Assembly: GCA_024275575.1 (NCBI GenBank)
Contig: JAJRYV010000007.1
Span: forward strand, 1-40,961
Source of the DNA: a bacterium
GTDB taxonomy: Bacteria > Zhuqueibacterota > Zhuqueibacteria > Zhuqueibacterales > Geothermadaptataceae
Direction of reading: 5' to 3'
Length of the DNA: 40,961 bases
The translations under genes were made by a program, and so were the position numbers. The number at the start of each line of letters is the position of its first letter. Position 1 is the first letter of the stretch. Shown here in pieces: positions 33,675 to 40,961 of the stretch. The notes beneath the pieces were generated by a model, which searched no databases, was not told the DNA's origin, and saw only the letters and a list, made by a program, of their open reading frames with translations.

Positions 33675-34778
33675 TTATCCTGCCACGTAGATTAAAATAA
33701 TTGGAATAATAAAAAACAAAATTAAGATATAAAACAGAGGGACCAGCTTTGATTTCACGGAGAACTCGGCCAATTTTTCAGCGAGGGCCAGGGGAATAAA
33801 CCTGATCGGCCAGATGACAATGATTCCGGTGATGTTAAACAGCAGGTGTGCAAAAGCCACTGTAACCGCCGCCAAATTGCCTGTAACCAGCGAGGCCATC
33901 ATCGCTGTAACCGTAGTGCCGATATTTGCCCCCAGGGTAAAGGGAAAAATTTGCCGCAAGGTCAATATCCCGGCGCCGGCGAGCGGCACAACCAGTGAAG
34001 TGGTAATCGAACTGGATTGCACCATTACCGTGAGAATTAAACCGAGCACCAGGGCGCGGCCCGCATTTTTAAACAAGGTTTTATCAAAAAACGCCTCAAC
34101 ACGGCCGATGATCAGCGCTTTCAGATTCACGACGAGATAACGCAAAGCGACGAAGAGCAGAATGACCGAGATGATGAGCATAATGGTTCCCGAAGGCTCT
34201 GTTCCCGAAAGTGCCGTCGATTCCTGAATGAAATCCACTGTCGGTTTGACGATCATTTTAATGGGGTTGATTAACTTCAAACCGCCGGCGTCTTTTAATG
34301 CATTGGCCATAATTTCAGAACCATGACCGAGAAAATCCGTTGTCAACTGCAGCGGAAACAAAACGATAACTGCGATAACATTGAAAAAATCATGCACGAT
34401 CGACGCTGAAAATGCGCGTTTGAATTCATCGGCACGATTGATATGACCAACAGAAACCAGCGTGTTTGTGACACTTGTGCCAATATTGGCGCCCATAATA
34501 ATGGGAATAGCCCGAGCAACATCGAGGGCACCACCGGCCACCATACCCACAGCCATTGAGGTCACCGTTGATGAACTCTGCACGAGCGCTGTCGAGAGCA
34601 CGCCGATAAAAAGCCCGACAAATGGATTTTTCGTCGTCGCCATCAGTTGCTCGGCGAAACCTTTCCCGAAAAACTTGAAAGATGCCCCCATTAGCGAAAT
34701 GCTGACGAAAAAAATATAGATCAAAGCAATGAGAATAAACAGGCGAATTAACGGATGCAGCTTTTTCTCCGTAGTAAT
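33675..34778 (-). CDS. Na/Pi cotransporter family protein, probable ATT start
   Basis: A membrane protein with two inverted repeats typical of the NptA/SLC34 family: TALVQSSSTVTSMAVGMVAG with GANIGTSVTNTLVS, and LTVMVQSSSITTSLVVPLAG with GANIGTTVTAMMASL. QSSS motifs bind sodium and phosphate. Between the upstream in-frame TAA and TTG 34724 there is no ATG, GTG or TTG. ATT at 34778-34776 has a strong GGAGGAAGTC site directly before it. That start adds 18 residues (TTEKKLHPLIRLFILIA), completing the first transmembrane helix that TTG 34724 would cut. The phoU gene follows by 4 bp. Expected role: sodium-driven phosphate uptake or export. Confidence 0.88.
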   Translation of the reverse strand: MTTEKKLHPLIRLFILIALIYIFFVSISLMGASFKFFGKGFAEQLMATTKNPFVGLFIGVLSTALVQSSSTVTSMAVGMVAGGALDVARAIPIIMGANIGTSVTNTLVSVGHINRADEFKRAFSASIVHDFFNVIAVIVLFPLQLTTDFLGHGSEIMANALKDAGGLKLINPIKMIVKPTVDFIQESTALSGTEPSGTIMLIISVILLFVALRYLVVNLKALIIGRVEAFFDKTLFKNAGRALVLGLILTVMVQSSSITTSLVVPLAGAGILTLRQIFPFTLGANIGTTVTAMMASLVTGNLAAVTVAFAHLLFNITGIIVIWPIRFIPLALAEKLAEFSVKSKLVPLFYILILFFIIPIILIYVAG

Positions 34779-34883
34779 GACTTCCTCCGTATTTGAATAT
34801 AATTATTTTCCGCCGGCCGTCCTCTAATTCGTCATTTCCTTCATACTTCAGCCGGACACGATGCTTGTTAAAATTGGATTAAC

Positions 34884-35063
34884 TTAGAAAAAAGAGAACG
34901 TATCAATCTTGCGTTCATCGGTACCACTTTCGCCGACCTCCCACACTTCAATCCTGAGATGATCTTGCGCTATTTCCACGAGACCGTAATGATAGGCCTT
35001 TGCCAGATGCCGCGGAATGACCTGAATATCGAGTTCGGCATATTTTTTACGGCACTGATTTAC
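34884..35063 (-). pseudogene. Out-of-frame C-terminal tail of the metallophosphoesterase
   Basis: Just past the stop at 35060-35062 the shifted frame is open for 59 codons, beginning VNQCRKKYAELDIQVIPRHL and continuing with AYHYGLVEIAQDHLRIEVWE to TAA 34884-34886. This looks like the closing strands of a calcineurin-like phosphoesterase. A single extra A in the A4 run at 35064-35067 would join it to the main frame. A sequencing or assembly error, a real recent frameshift, or -1 slippage are all possible. Confidence 0.6.
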
Positions 35064-36115
35064 TTTTCGTTATCCGGCAGGGAGCGAAGCGGCACGCCGC
35101 CTCCACCACCGATCAGCAGTTCAATTTCTGAAATTCCTTTTTTCAGCGTTGAATGCTCATAATAATGCTCATGGCTGGCGAGGATAAGACGCACGCCATA
35201 GCGGTGAAAAAGATCGAGTAATTGATGTAATTTATCGATCAAACCGGGGCCGTTATTACTGTCAAACCAGTCTGCGTGATGCACGCCAAATGAAACCGGC
35301 GGGTGATGCATGGCCACTATTTTAAACTTTTTCGAACAATTTGCCAACTTTTTTTCCAGCCAGGCCTTTTCTTTTGCTCCTTTGGGGCTGACAAACCACT
35401 TTTCAAACAAGACATTCTGACTATCGTCCTGGATATCCTGATACTGATCAAGGATGAAATCCGTATCGATGATAAAAATTTCAGCAGCAGGAAATTCAAG
35501 GGTATAAAACTGCGGCGCTGCAAAAACGGCCTGATAATTGGGTTTACCGTAGCGGCTATCATTGACGTGTTCGTGATTGCCGACAACCGGCACAAACGGG
35601 ATATCGTTCAAAAGCCGCGACTGGTGGCGGTTTTCGATGAGAAACTGCTGCCAGTCATACGCCTGTCTGCCATCGGTGATAAAATCGCCCATGCTGAGGA
35701 TAAAATCAAAATCCTGCTTTTCCTGCTGTTGTAAAATTGCCCGGCGAACCTGCATTCTTTCATTTTTTCCATAGTCGGATTTTCCCCGCAACGCATGCAC
35801 AGTAGCTACAACACCTTGTGTAATCCACCAGGGCGCTGCCAGAATTCGCCAGCCTTGCCAATTCTCCTTGTTGAAAAGTGTTTCCAATATCAGCCAGCCC
35901 GGACGACTGTCGCCATAGATAACGAATCTCGGGTTGTGGTTAAATTTAAAACTGCTCAAACGTGTGACCGGGTACAAATCAGGATTGACTTTTTCCGTGA
36001 CAAGCCCTGAGTTTGTGCAGTTTTGCAGCACGAGAGCGAGCAAGCAGAAAGTAATGATCGAAAAAAGTAATGCCGAAGTGACAATGTCGTGGTGCGGCAG
36101 GCCGGATTGTTTCAT
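35060..36115 (-). CDS. Exported calcineurin-like metallophosphoesterase
   Basis: The intact part is 351 residues. An N-terminal hydrophobic segment (LLFSIITFCLLALVLQNC) may be a lipoprotein signal, although Asn before Cys is unusual. All metal motifs are present: VIYGDSRPG, SMGDFITDG, VVGNHEHVN, AMHHPPVS and ASHEHYYEH. The enzyme should cleave a phosphate ester in the periplasm or at the surface. Its true end is probably 34884, after a one-base frameshift. It is the last gene of a three-gene operon (barrel, kinase-like lipoprotein, phosphoesterase), with a 1-bp gap to the kinase-like gene and GAGGAGGG upstream. The pairing suggests that it reverses or processes a phosphorylation by its neighbour, which is inference. 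Confidence 0.88.
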   Translation of the reverse strand: MKQSGLPHHDIVTSALLFSIITFCLLALVLQNCTNSGLVTEKVNPDLYPVTRLSSFKFNHNPRFVIYGDSRPGWLILETLFNKENWQGWRILAAPWWITQGVVATVHALRGKSDYGKNERMQVRRAILQQQEKQDFDFILSMGDFITDGRQAYDWQQFLIENRHQSRLLNDIPFVPVVGNHEHVNDSRYGKPNYQAVFAAPQFYTLEFPAAEIFIIDTDFILDQYQDIQDDSQNVLFEKWFVSPKGAKEKAWLEKKLANCSKKFKIVAMHHPPVSFGVHHADWFDSNNGPGLIDKLHQLLDLFHRYGVRLILASHEHYYEHSTLKKGISEIELLIGGGGGVPLRSLPDNEK

Positions 36116-36116
36116 G

Positions 36117-37811
36117 CTAATAAACCCTCCTCAGTCCTAAAATCCGCACAGATTTTTGTGCCTCCGGTTTTTCTAAATATAATATCGTGGGCTGACTCCA
36201 TTTTTTTGCTGCATGGCGTTTGCTGAAAATTTTAACCTGCAAATAATCACCAGCCGGCATTTCAGCAAAATATTTTGCGGCAATCTGTAAGTGATTTGCC
36301 CGCCCCAGGAGTTGCGAATCCAGCGTTTTGCCGTTTTTTTTCGCTAAAATGTAGCGGTAGCCGCTCGCTGTTGCTTGTTCCAAACCACAAACAACAGCAA
36401 GGTCGACAAATCGCAGTTCGATGCGACCATCAGGTTGATGAAGCAGTTTAAATCCATCGAGGGGATTGATACGTGAAAAAACATAACGCCCGACGATATC
36501 GCGCCGTTCGATGAGGCGTTTGAGCAGGTAATCGGCAGCGCCGGGTTCTGTATACTGCCCGGTTTCTACGGCAGCTCGCAGCAATTCATCGGAAAAAGAC
36601 ACGATAATTCGTGCGGCCCAGAAGGCATCGCGCAGGGTGGCGTTTTCAAATGCCGGATTGGGAATGATGGGATCATAGCTTTGCGGATCGAAATCATCCG
36701 ATTCAAAATGCCCGATCGATTGATAAGGCACATGCCATTTCTTTTCCCAGGGTTTGACCCACAGCCCCAGGGTTGCCAGACGGGCAAAAATGGCCAGGGG
36801 GTCGATGGTGTTTTCGTGGCCGACATAGGCCGGCATGGGTTCATCGCCCTGGCTGCCCAGGGTGCTGCCGAAATCGATAAGCCAGTGGCGCAAATAACCC
36901 TTATCAAGATAACTGGTGTAGGTATTATTGGCTTTGGTATCGTAATGATTGAGCCACGCAGCGATGTACTTCAGTCCCCGCAATTCCCGCCTGTGCTGAT
37001 GCGGTACGATGTCGTTTAAATCATCCTTGCGTGTGCTCTGGTAGCGAAATGGCCCTTTGGGTTTGCCGGGAATATATTTGCTGGCGACAGCGCGGATGGT
37101 GCCGTCGGGCTGCCGTGCAATCCGGGCGAGTTGAGCTTGTAAATCAGCCTGTGTCATCGGTCGTTTGCGGCTTTTTTCGTCGGTGATTTTGACGTTGTCG
37201 CCGAGCCTTAAATGCGCTGGAGTAAAACAAACGATATAATTTTCCGGGACGTGAAAACCGGCGGCGTAGAAGAGTTTGGTGCTCACAACTTCGGCCCCGG
37301 TCGAAAGCCCGGAAAAACCCAGCGGGTCGAACTTGATCACATAGCGCTGGCCTTGCTCATCGATGATGCTGAACCCCGGTGTGACACCCTCGGCTTTGGC
37401 GCGGAAAATCGTCCACACCTCACTCGTATCCGGTTGTGTTCCCTTGTCCGGCCCACGCCTGATTTTCTCCGGGGTCCATCCCCCGAGGTGGATACGGTTT
37501 TCAAACCAGCTCGAATTGGCGACATTATCGAAAGCATCGACGTTCATCGCTTCTTTTCGTTTGTTGCGGAGAGAGCGATAGGAACGGGATAAATCCAGCG
37601 CCTGCTCGAGCTGCTCGGTGAATTGTTTATCAAAGCCATCACCGATGATATTAATATCGCGCCGCGCCATTTCAGGTACCGCTACGCGGTCGTCCGGCAG
37701 CGGATCGGTCACGACGAAACAGGCCGGTCCACCGCAGCCTGGGAAAATTATCCCGAGTAAAACGGTGAAAAACAACAGCGTCGAGTTCATGATTTTTTCA
37801 GCAGCCGTCAT
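36117..37811 (-). CDS. Kinase-fold lipoprotein of unknown substrate
   Basis: A 564-residue lipoprotein (signal ending IIFPGC, Cys26). A kinase-like core is visible. RYVIKFDPLGFSG contains a candidate ATP-binding Lys160. TGAEVVSTKLFYAAGF supplies the paired Glu174. AAWLNHYDTKANN holds a catalytic-type Asp291 and Asn295/296. HWLIDFGSTLGS is a DFG-like metal site (Asp313). The spacing resembles HipA- or FAM20-like atypical kinases rather than classical ones. It would act outside the cytoplasm, where ATP is scarce, so nucleotide source and activity are open. AAAGGATTGTAAA precedes ATG 37811, 1 bp after the barrel gene. I know no named family for it. Confidence 0.75.
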   Translation of the reverse strand: MTAAEKIMNSTLLFFTVLLGIIFPGCGGPACFVVTDPLPDDRVAVPEMARRDINIIGDGFDKQFTEQLEQALDLSRSYRSLRNKRKEAMNVDAFDNVANSSWFENRIHLGGWTPEKIRRGPDKGTQPDTSEVWTIFRAKAEGVTPGFSIIDEQGQRYVIKFDPLGFSGLSTGAEVVSTKLFYAAGFHVPENYIVCFTPAHLRLGDNVKITDEKSRKRPMTQADLQAQLARIARQPDGTIRAVASKYIPGKPKGPFRYQSTRKDDLNDIVPHQHRRELRGLKYIAAWLNHYDTKANNTYTSYLDKGYLRHWLIDFGSTLGSQGDEPMPAYVGHENTIDPLAIFARLATLGLWVKPWEKKWHVPYQSIGHFESDDFDPQSYDPIIPNPAFENATLRDAFWAARIIVSFSDELLRAAVETGQYTEPGAADYLLKRLIERRDIVGRYVFSRINPLDGFKLLHQPDGRIELRFVDLAVVCGLEQATASGYRYILAKKNGKTLDSQLLGRANHLQIAAKYFAEMPAGDYLQVKIFSKRHAAKKWSQPTILYLEKPEAQKSVRILGLRRVY

Positions 37812-37812
37812 T

Positions 37813-39087
37813 TTACAATCCTTTGTTCAAAGTTAAATAATAGCGCGCCCCATCTTCCGAAAAACCCAGCTCGGTTTTTAAAACCAGCCCGCCGGAATTG
37901 TAAACCCTGATACCGGCACCGTAGCCGGCGATCAAATTATCACCGGGCGGCGGTGTTGCCAGATTGTATGCCACTTTTCCGGCATCGGCAAAAAGATAGG
38001 CGTCGCACATATTCCAGATGGGGTAGCGATATTCGATGGAGGCGAGCAGCCGGTCGCGGTCGTGAAAGCGCCCGCGTTTAAATCCGCGTATCGTTTCATA
38101 ACGGCCGATTTCGCTCAAATAGTAAAATGGAATGGTTTTGCCGGTAAACGGCCGGGTAAACTCCGCTGCAATTCGCAGGGCAAGCGTACGGTTATAAAAG
38201 AGATGAAAGACTTTATTGAAATCAAATCCACTACGCCAAAAATCAAAGCGGTCGGCGCCGACGTCGTTGAAGATGCCGCCGTAAATGAGTAAATCGGTAG
38301 ATCGCGTGGGATTGCCGGCGCGGTCGTCACGAATGAAGTGCAGCTCCGTTTGCCAGATCAGCAAATCGGCGACTTCAGCGATGCCGGGAAGGCTGCTTTC
38401 GTCATAAACTTCAAAAATTGAGGGATACTCATCGTCGTGAGTCGGGCGGATTTTCGTTTTCTCATAACTGCCGGTCAGGTTCAAAGAAAGTCCAGCGTCG
38501 GGCGTCACGTCGAATTCAAATGTAAGCAGTTTCTGCCGGATGCCGTAGCTGGCGCGGTCACCCCTGGTGGACGTCGGTCCTGATCCGTAATATGATTCTT
38601 CATCGAGCTTGGTGTAACGATAGAAGAAACCGGCGGCACACAAACCCTTTGCAAGAGAAAATTTATGCTGTTTAAATTCAAAACTCTGGTTTTCTGCATC
38701 AAAGCTGCTGGTCGCTGTGAGGTTCAGGCGGGTTCCCTCTTGCAACAGATTTCTATGAAAATAATAAGCGCCGGCGCCGGTGCGGCTGTTGTAGGTTGGT
38801 CGCACACCACGCACACCATCATCGGAGGTGATGAGGTCGATCGTTTCTGGGATTATTTTAGAATTGTCGATAAATTCCAGCGTTTCACGTGAGATTTCCA
38901 GCAAGAGTTTCACGGGCAGGAACACCAGGTCTCCTGGCAAATCGATGGCTTTTTCCCAGGTCGCCTTTGGCTGCAGAACTGTTTTTTTTGCCGGTTTCTC
39001 CGGGTCATTTTCCTGCGCTGTGAGAAGATCGACCCAGATGATGGCGAAGATCAGAGCAAGAATCCGCACGAATAGTGGTCTGTGCAT
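37813..39087 (-). CDS. BamA/TamA (Omp85)-type outer-membrane barrel protein
   Basis: A 424-residue protein with a signal peptide (cleavage near LTAQ) and AAGGATTTTGAACG before ATG 39087. After about 100 residues the chain is beta-barrel (FSLAKGLCAAGFFYRYTKL, SLNLTGSYEKTKIRP). It contains the surface-antigen signature YETIRGFKRGRFHDRDRLLA, the RGF-type loop of Omp85 proteins, then SIEYRYPIWNMCDAYLFADA. No POTRA domains precede the barrel, so it is a short Omp85-like member. It heads the operon with the kinase-like lipoprotein and phosphoesterase. In some Bacteroidota, phosphoesterase and D15 barrel domains are fused, which supports a functional link. Confidence 0.88.
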   Translation of the reverse strand: MHRPLFVRILALIFAIIWVDLLTAQENDPEKPAKKTVLQPKATWEKAIDLPGDLVFLPVKLLLEISRETLEFIDNSKIIPETIDLITSDDGVRGVRPTYNSRTGAGAYYFHRNLLQEGTRLNLTATSSFDAENQSFEFKQHKFSLAKGLCAAGFFYRYTKLDEESYYGSGPTSTRGDRASYGIRQKLLTFEFDVTPDAGLSLNLTGSYEKTKIRPTHDDEYPSIFEVYDESSLPGIAEVADLLIWQTELHFIRDDRAGNPTRSTDLLIYGGIFNDVGADRFDFWRSGFDFNKVFHLFYNRTLALRIAAEFTRPFTGKTIPFYYLSEIGRYETIRGFKRGRFHDRDRLLASIEYRYPIWNMCDAYLFADAGKVAYNLATPPPGDNLIAGYGAGIRVYNSGGLVLKTELGFSEDGARYYLTLNKGL

Positions 39088-39433
39088 CGTTCAAAATCCT
39101 TAGTCGGCGCTTGAATCGTATTACAGTTTTGTGTAATTGAGTTGCTGTATTCACAGCGAAAAAACATGCTGAGATCACAAAAAATTCCTGTGATATCATA
39201 TGGAATTTTGTAAAAAAATGCAGCATGCTTCGAAGATGGCTCAATGTATAAAAAACGGAGATAAAATAAAGCACAATTTGTCCAATTATTCCATGCTGGT
39301 ACAAGAGCTTCACTCGCAAATTGCGTTCAACGATCAAATATGTTGTTTTTATATAAAAAAATTCATTTTTTTTAAAAAAGCGAAAACCCCATTAGCGGGG
39401 TACGGTCTATTTATAACGGGAGTTATCTTTGAA
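39088..39433. other. Divergent intergenic region with small hairpin
   Basis: No gene is seen. It should hold promoters for the barrel operon (minus) and the haem-binding gene (plus). ACCCC-ATTAGC-GGGGT at 39386-39401 forms a small hairpin 33 bases before ATG 39434. It has no T-run, so attenuation is only a guess. Confidence 0.35.
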
Positions 39434-39883
39434 ATGAGAGCATTCACTGTCAAACGTATTATAATCGCGATCATCATCTTGTTCGCTGCTATTCAATTTA
39501 TTCCGGTCGAACGCACTAATCCGCCGGAATCAGCGCCGCTGCAGGCACAATCTGATATAATGCAAATTCTAAAATCATCCTGCTTTGACTGCCATTCCAA
39601 CCAAACCGTGTGGCCATTATACAGCAAAATCGCCCCCCTTTCCTGGGTTATTGCTGATCATGTGAATGATGGCCGACGGCATCTTAATTTTTCCAAATGG
39701 AACGAATACAGCCCCAAAAAACAATTGAGAAAATTGGATGAGCTGGCTGAAGAGGTTGAAGAAGGCAAAATGCCGCTGGATCAATATCTCTATCTGCACA
39801 GCGAAGCGAAATTGAGCCCGGCAGAAAAAGAGAAACTGCTCAACTGGGCACATACCGCAATGGATTCGGTGCAGCTCGATTAA
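39434..39883 (+). CDS. Exported single-haem-binding domain protein
   Basis: A 149-residue protein from ATG 39434, where the hydrophobic anchor begins (MRAFTVKRIIIAIIILFAAI). The body matches the Haem_bd family: CFDCHSNQTVWPLYSKIAPL with one CxxCH, WVIADHVNDGRRHLNFSKW, and EVEEGKMPLDQYLYLHSEAK. It probably binds one c-type haem in the periplasm, held by the N-terminal helix. The open frame reaches back to 39200, but that part is AT-rich and has no signal. It precedes the second multihaem cytochrome but is separated from it by 750 bp and a terminator-like hairpin. Confidence 0.88.
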   Translation: MRAFTVKRIIIAIIILFAAIQFIPVERTNPPESAPLQAQSDIMQILKSSCFDCHSNQTVWPLYSKIAPLSWVIADHVNDGRRHLNFSKWNEYSPKKQLRKLDELAEEVEEGKMPLDQYLYLHSEAKLSPAEKEKLLNWAHTAMDSVQLD

Positions 39884-40313
39884 AACCGCACTCGGGTTTT
39901 CTCCCCGGGTGCAATGCTGACAGCAACCGGCATATGCCGCAAGCAATTCAAGAATGAATTTGCCGCGACTTCAGAAATGATTCCCGGCATCTCATTTTAT
40001 AAACCCGTCTTAAAAAGACACCGGTACAGCTTCCCATATTTCTCGCCTTGCCCGGCCGCATTGCCGGTTTTCAGCTCAATTTTTTAATTGCAGCGATGGC
40101 CGCTCTGTCGCAGGCTTTTCCGCTGATTTCAGAGTTTCCGTCTACAAAATACATTGCTGTCAGGTCTTCGATCAATTGCCTTGAGTCGTATGGGCTCAAT
40201 CGCCGCCCCGGCAAAGACTTACCGGGTTTCAAAAACCATATCGCCCCGGACGCCCTCGCATGTTACCTTTTCTCTATTAAAATGTTTAATTTTTACACGC
40301 GCTTTATTAAAAA
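39884..40313. other. Intergenic region without a recognisable gene
   Basis: About 430 bp after the haem-binding gene. AAAACC-GCACTCG-GGTTTT at 39884-39900 may be a weak terminator. An open frame at 40048-40335 has no ribosome site, an odd composition and runs into the conserved hairpin, so I do not call it a gene. Confidence 0.4.
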
Positions 40314-40354
40314 AACGAGATTTCACGAATTTTAGCGAAACGTCGTTTTTTTTT
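40314..40354 (+). terminator. Imperfect hairpin plus T-run, second copy
   Basis: Arms AACGAGATTTCAC and GCGAAACGTCGTT with an 8-base loop are followed by nine Ts, matching 6893-6933 in form and sequence. No gene ends just upstream, so its role here may be part of the conserved upstream module rather than termination of a neighbour. Confidence 0.55.
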
Positions 40355-40637
40355 GCCGAATTCAATCTGTATATTTCCTCTCATTTTCAAATTCATCATC
40401 TTACTATCGCTATATTTTTTAATAATTTAGAAGATAGGTTGCAGCAGTTTTTTTATTGTGTAAAAGCGGTGAATTTTCTGGCATTTTTTTTGAGACATCC
40501 CATAGCTTAACGATTAATATACTTATGGTTTTGAAAAGTGATGAAAGGAGGTGCGTGGAAGAACAAAAATCCGTGCTTGTGCTGAACAGTTCAAATTAAC
40601 AGTTGTTATTCATGATCCTTTTAAGGTGGAAATTGAA
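40355..40637 (+). promoter_or_regulatory. Long leader of the second multihaem cytochrome, copy B of the duplicated module
   Basis: Collinear with 6934-7214, sharing the block after the T-run, ACGATTAATATACTTATGG, AAAGGAGGTGCGTGGAA, AAAATCCGTGC and AAGGTGGA before the ATG. The middle 90 bases are less alike and more AT-rich here. A stretch TGGCATTTTTTTTGAG at about 40480 resembles a sigma-54 promoter but is not conserved in copy A, so I give it little weight. Confidence 0.6.
40555..40599 (+). CDS. Possible 14-codon leader peptide (micro-ORF), copy B
   Basis: GTG 40555 after AAAGGAGGTGC reads VEEQKSVLVLNSSN before TAA 40597-40599. Length and stop position equal those of copy A at 7135. The same bases can pair as GCGTGGA with TCCGTGC, so an RNA hairpin is the competing explanation. 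Confidence 0.3.
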   Translation: MEEQKSVLVLNSSN

Positions 40638-40961
40638 ATGAAGAAAAAATGGTACACAATTATTTTGGTAACTGCAGCCTGTCTTTGGGTTGCCATGCCG
40701 GTCAGTGTGTCCGCACAAACTTATGTAGGCTCCGGCGCCTGTCAGACCTGCCACCCGGCTCAGGCGGCAGACTGGGCTGACTCCGGCCACCCGTATAAAT
40801 TCTCGGTGATCGAGAATGATCAGGCTCCCACTTATCCCGACATGGTTGTCAATTTTCAGGATAGCTGGCTGGCCGGTCTCGGCGATGGTTCCCATACGTG
40901 GAGTGATATCGCCGGCGTCATCGGCGGTTTCGGCTGGAAAGCCCGTTTCGTCGGCACCGAT
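40638..40961 (+). CDS. Secreted multihaem c-type cytochrome, N-terminal part
   Basis: The 108 visible codons start at ATG 40638, eight bases after AAGGTGG, and run off the right edge. A signal peptide (KKKWYTIILVTAACLWVAM) ends near VSAQ-TYVG. The first haem site is ACQTCHP (about residues 34-40), followed by DWADSGHPYKF, whose His could be a distal ligand. The stretch IGGFGWKARFVGTD is typical of FCB-group multihaem cytochromes. The TYVG start and the upstream module match the octahaem cytochrome at 7215, so the two probably share regulation. The number of haems and the C-terminal sorting signal lie outside the window. Confidence 0.85.
   Translation, partial: MKKKWYTIILVTAACLWVAMPVSVSAQTYVGSGACQTCHPAQAADWADSGHPYKFSVIENDQAPTYPDMVVNFQDSWLAGLGDGSHTWSDIAGVIGGFGWKARFVGTD

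Noticed and set aside
40048-40335. Plus-strand open frame of 95 codons before the second cytochrome leader
   Set aside because: It lacks a ribosome site and recognisable motifs, and it runs into the conserved hairpin.
40478-40496. Sigma-54-like promoter TGGCATTTTTTTTGAG
   Set aside because: The -12 GC is missing and the aligned bases of copy A do not match, so it is probably chance in a T-rich stretch.

Overview
The window looks like a chromosomal segment from a Gram-negative bacterium of the FCB/Calditrichota/KSB1-like group. This is inferred from lipoproteins, outer-membrane barrels and, above all, a secreted multihaem cytochrome ending in a Por/type IX secretion sorting domain (YPNPFNPSTTI motif). 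Taxonomy cannot be fixed without a marker gene. No rRNA, tRNA, insertion sequence or CRISPR repeat array was seen.

Layout. 1-1430 (minus): a Cas10-like palm-domain gene whose single reading frame is broken by three stop codons, coupled by ATGA to a gene running off the left edge. 1704-2600 (minus): a homocysteine S-methyltransferase. 2915-6845 (plus): PhnD-like binding lipoprotein, membrane histidine kinase and NtrC-type sigma-54 activator, resembling the AioX-AioS-AioR oxyanion-sensing arrangement. It is followed by a terminator, a long leader and an octahaem cytochrome (7215-9173). 9419-12255 (minus): an M16 peptidase pair. 12560-14450 (plus): minC-minD-minE. 14517-16977 (minus): a beta-propeller lipoprotein and a coiled-coil protein. 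17215-19435 (plus): porin, FMN-binding protein and small membrane protein. 19432-23734: SpoIID-like protein, two small unknown proteins, DUF3820 protein, methyltransferase and DUF2252 protein. 23804-27109 (minus): a PAS histidine kinase, a REC-PP2C phosphatase and a REC protein in one overlapping operon. 27124-32925 (minus): phytase-like lipoprotein, a cyclic-nucleotide-fold protein and two ATP/ADP-translocase-like transporters, one fused to a HEAT-like domain. 32987-34778 (minus): PhoU and a Na/Pi cotransporter that seems to start at ATT. 34884-39087 (minus): Omp85-type barrel, kinase-like lipoprotein and metallophosphoesterase with a 3' frameshift. 39434-39883 (plus): a haem-binding protein. 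40638-end: a second secreted multihaem cytochrome.

The clearest undescribed signal is a collinear module of about 320 bp lying upstream of both cytochrome genes, 33 kb apart. Each copy has an imperfect hairpin with a T-run, an AT-rich block, an AAAGGAGGTG box, a 14-codon micro-ORF or small hairpin, and an AAGGTGG ribosome site. Second is the envelope kinase-like/phosphoesterase/barrel triad. Third is the Cas10-like gene degraded only by stop codons. Together the cytochromes, FMN-binding protein, porin and haem-binding protein suggest respiration with electron transfer at or beyond the outer membrane, possibly controlled by the PhnD-like/NtrC module. That link is inference.
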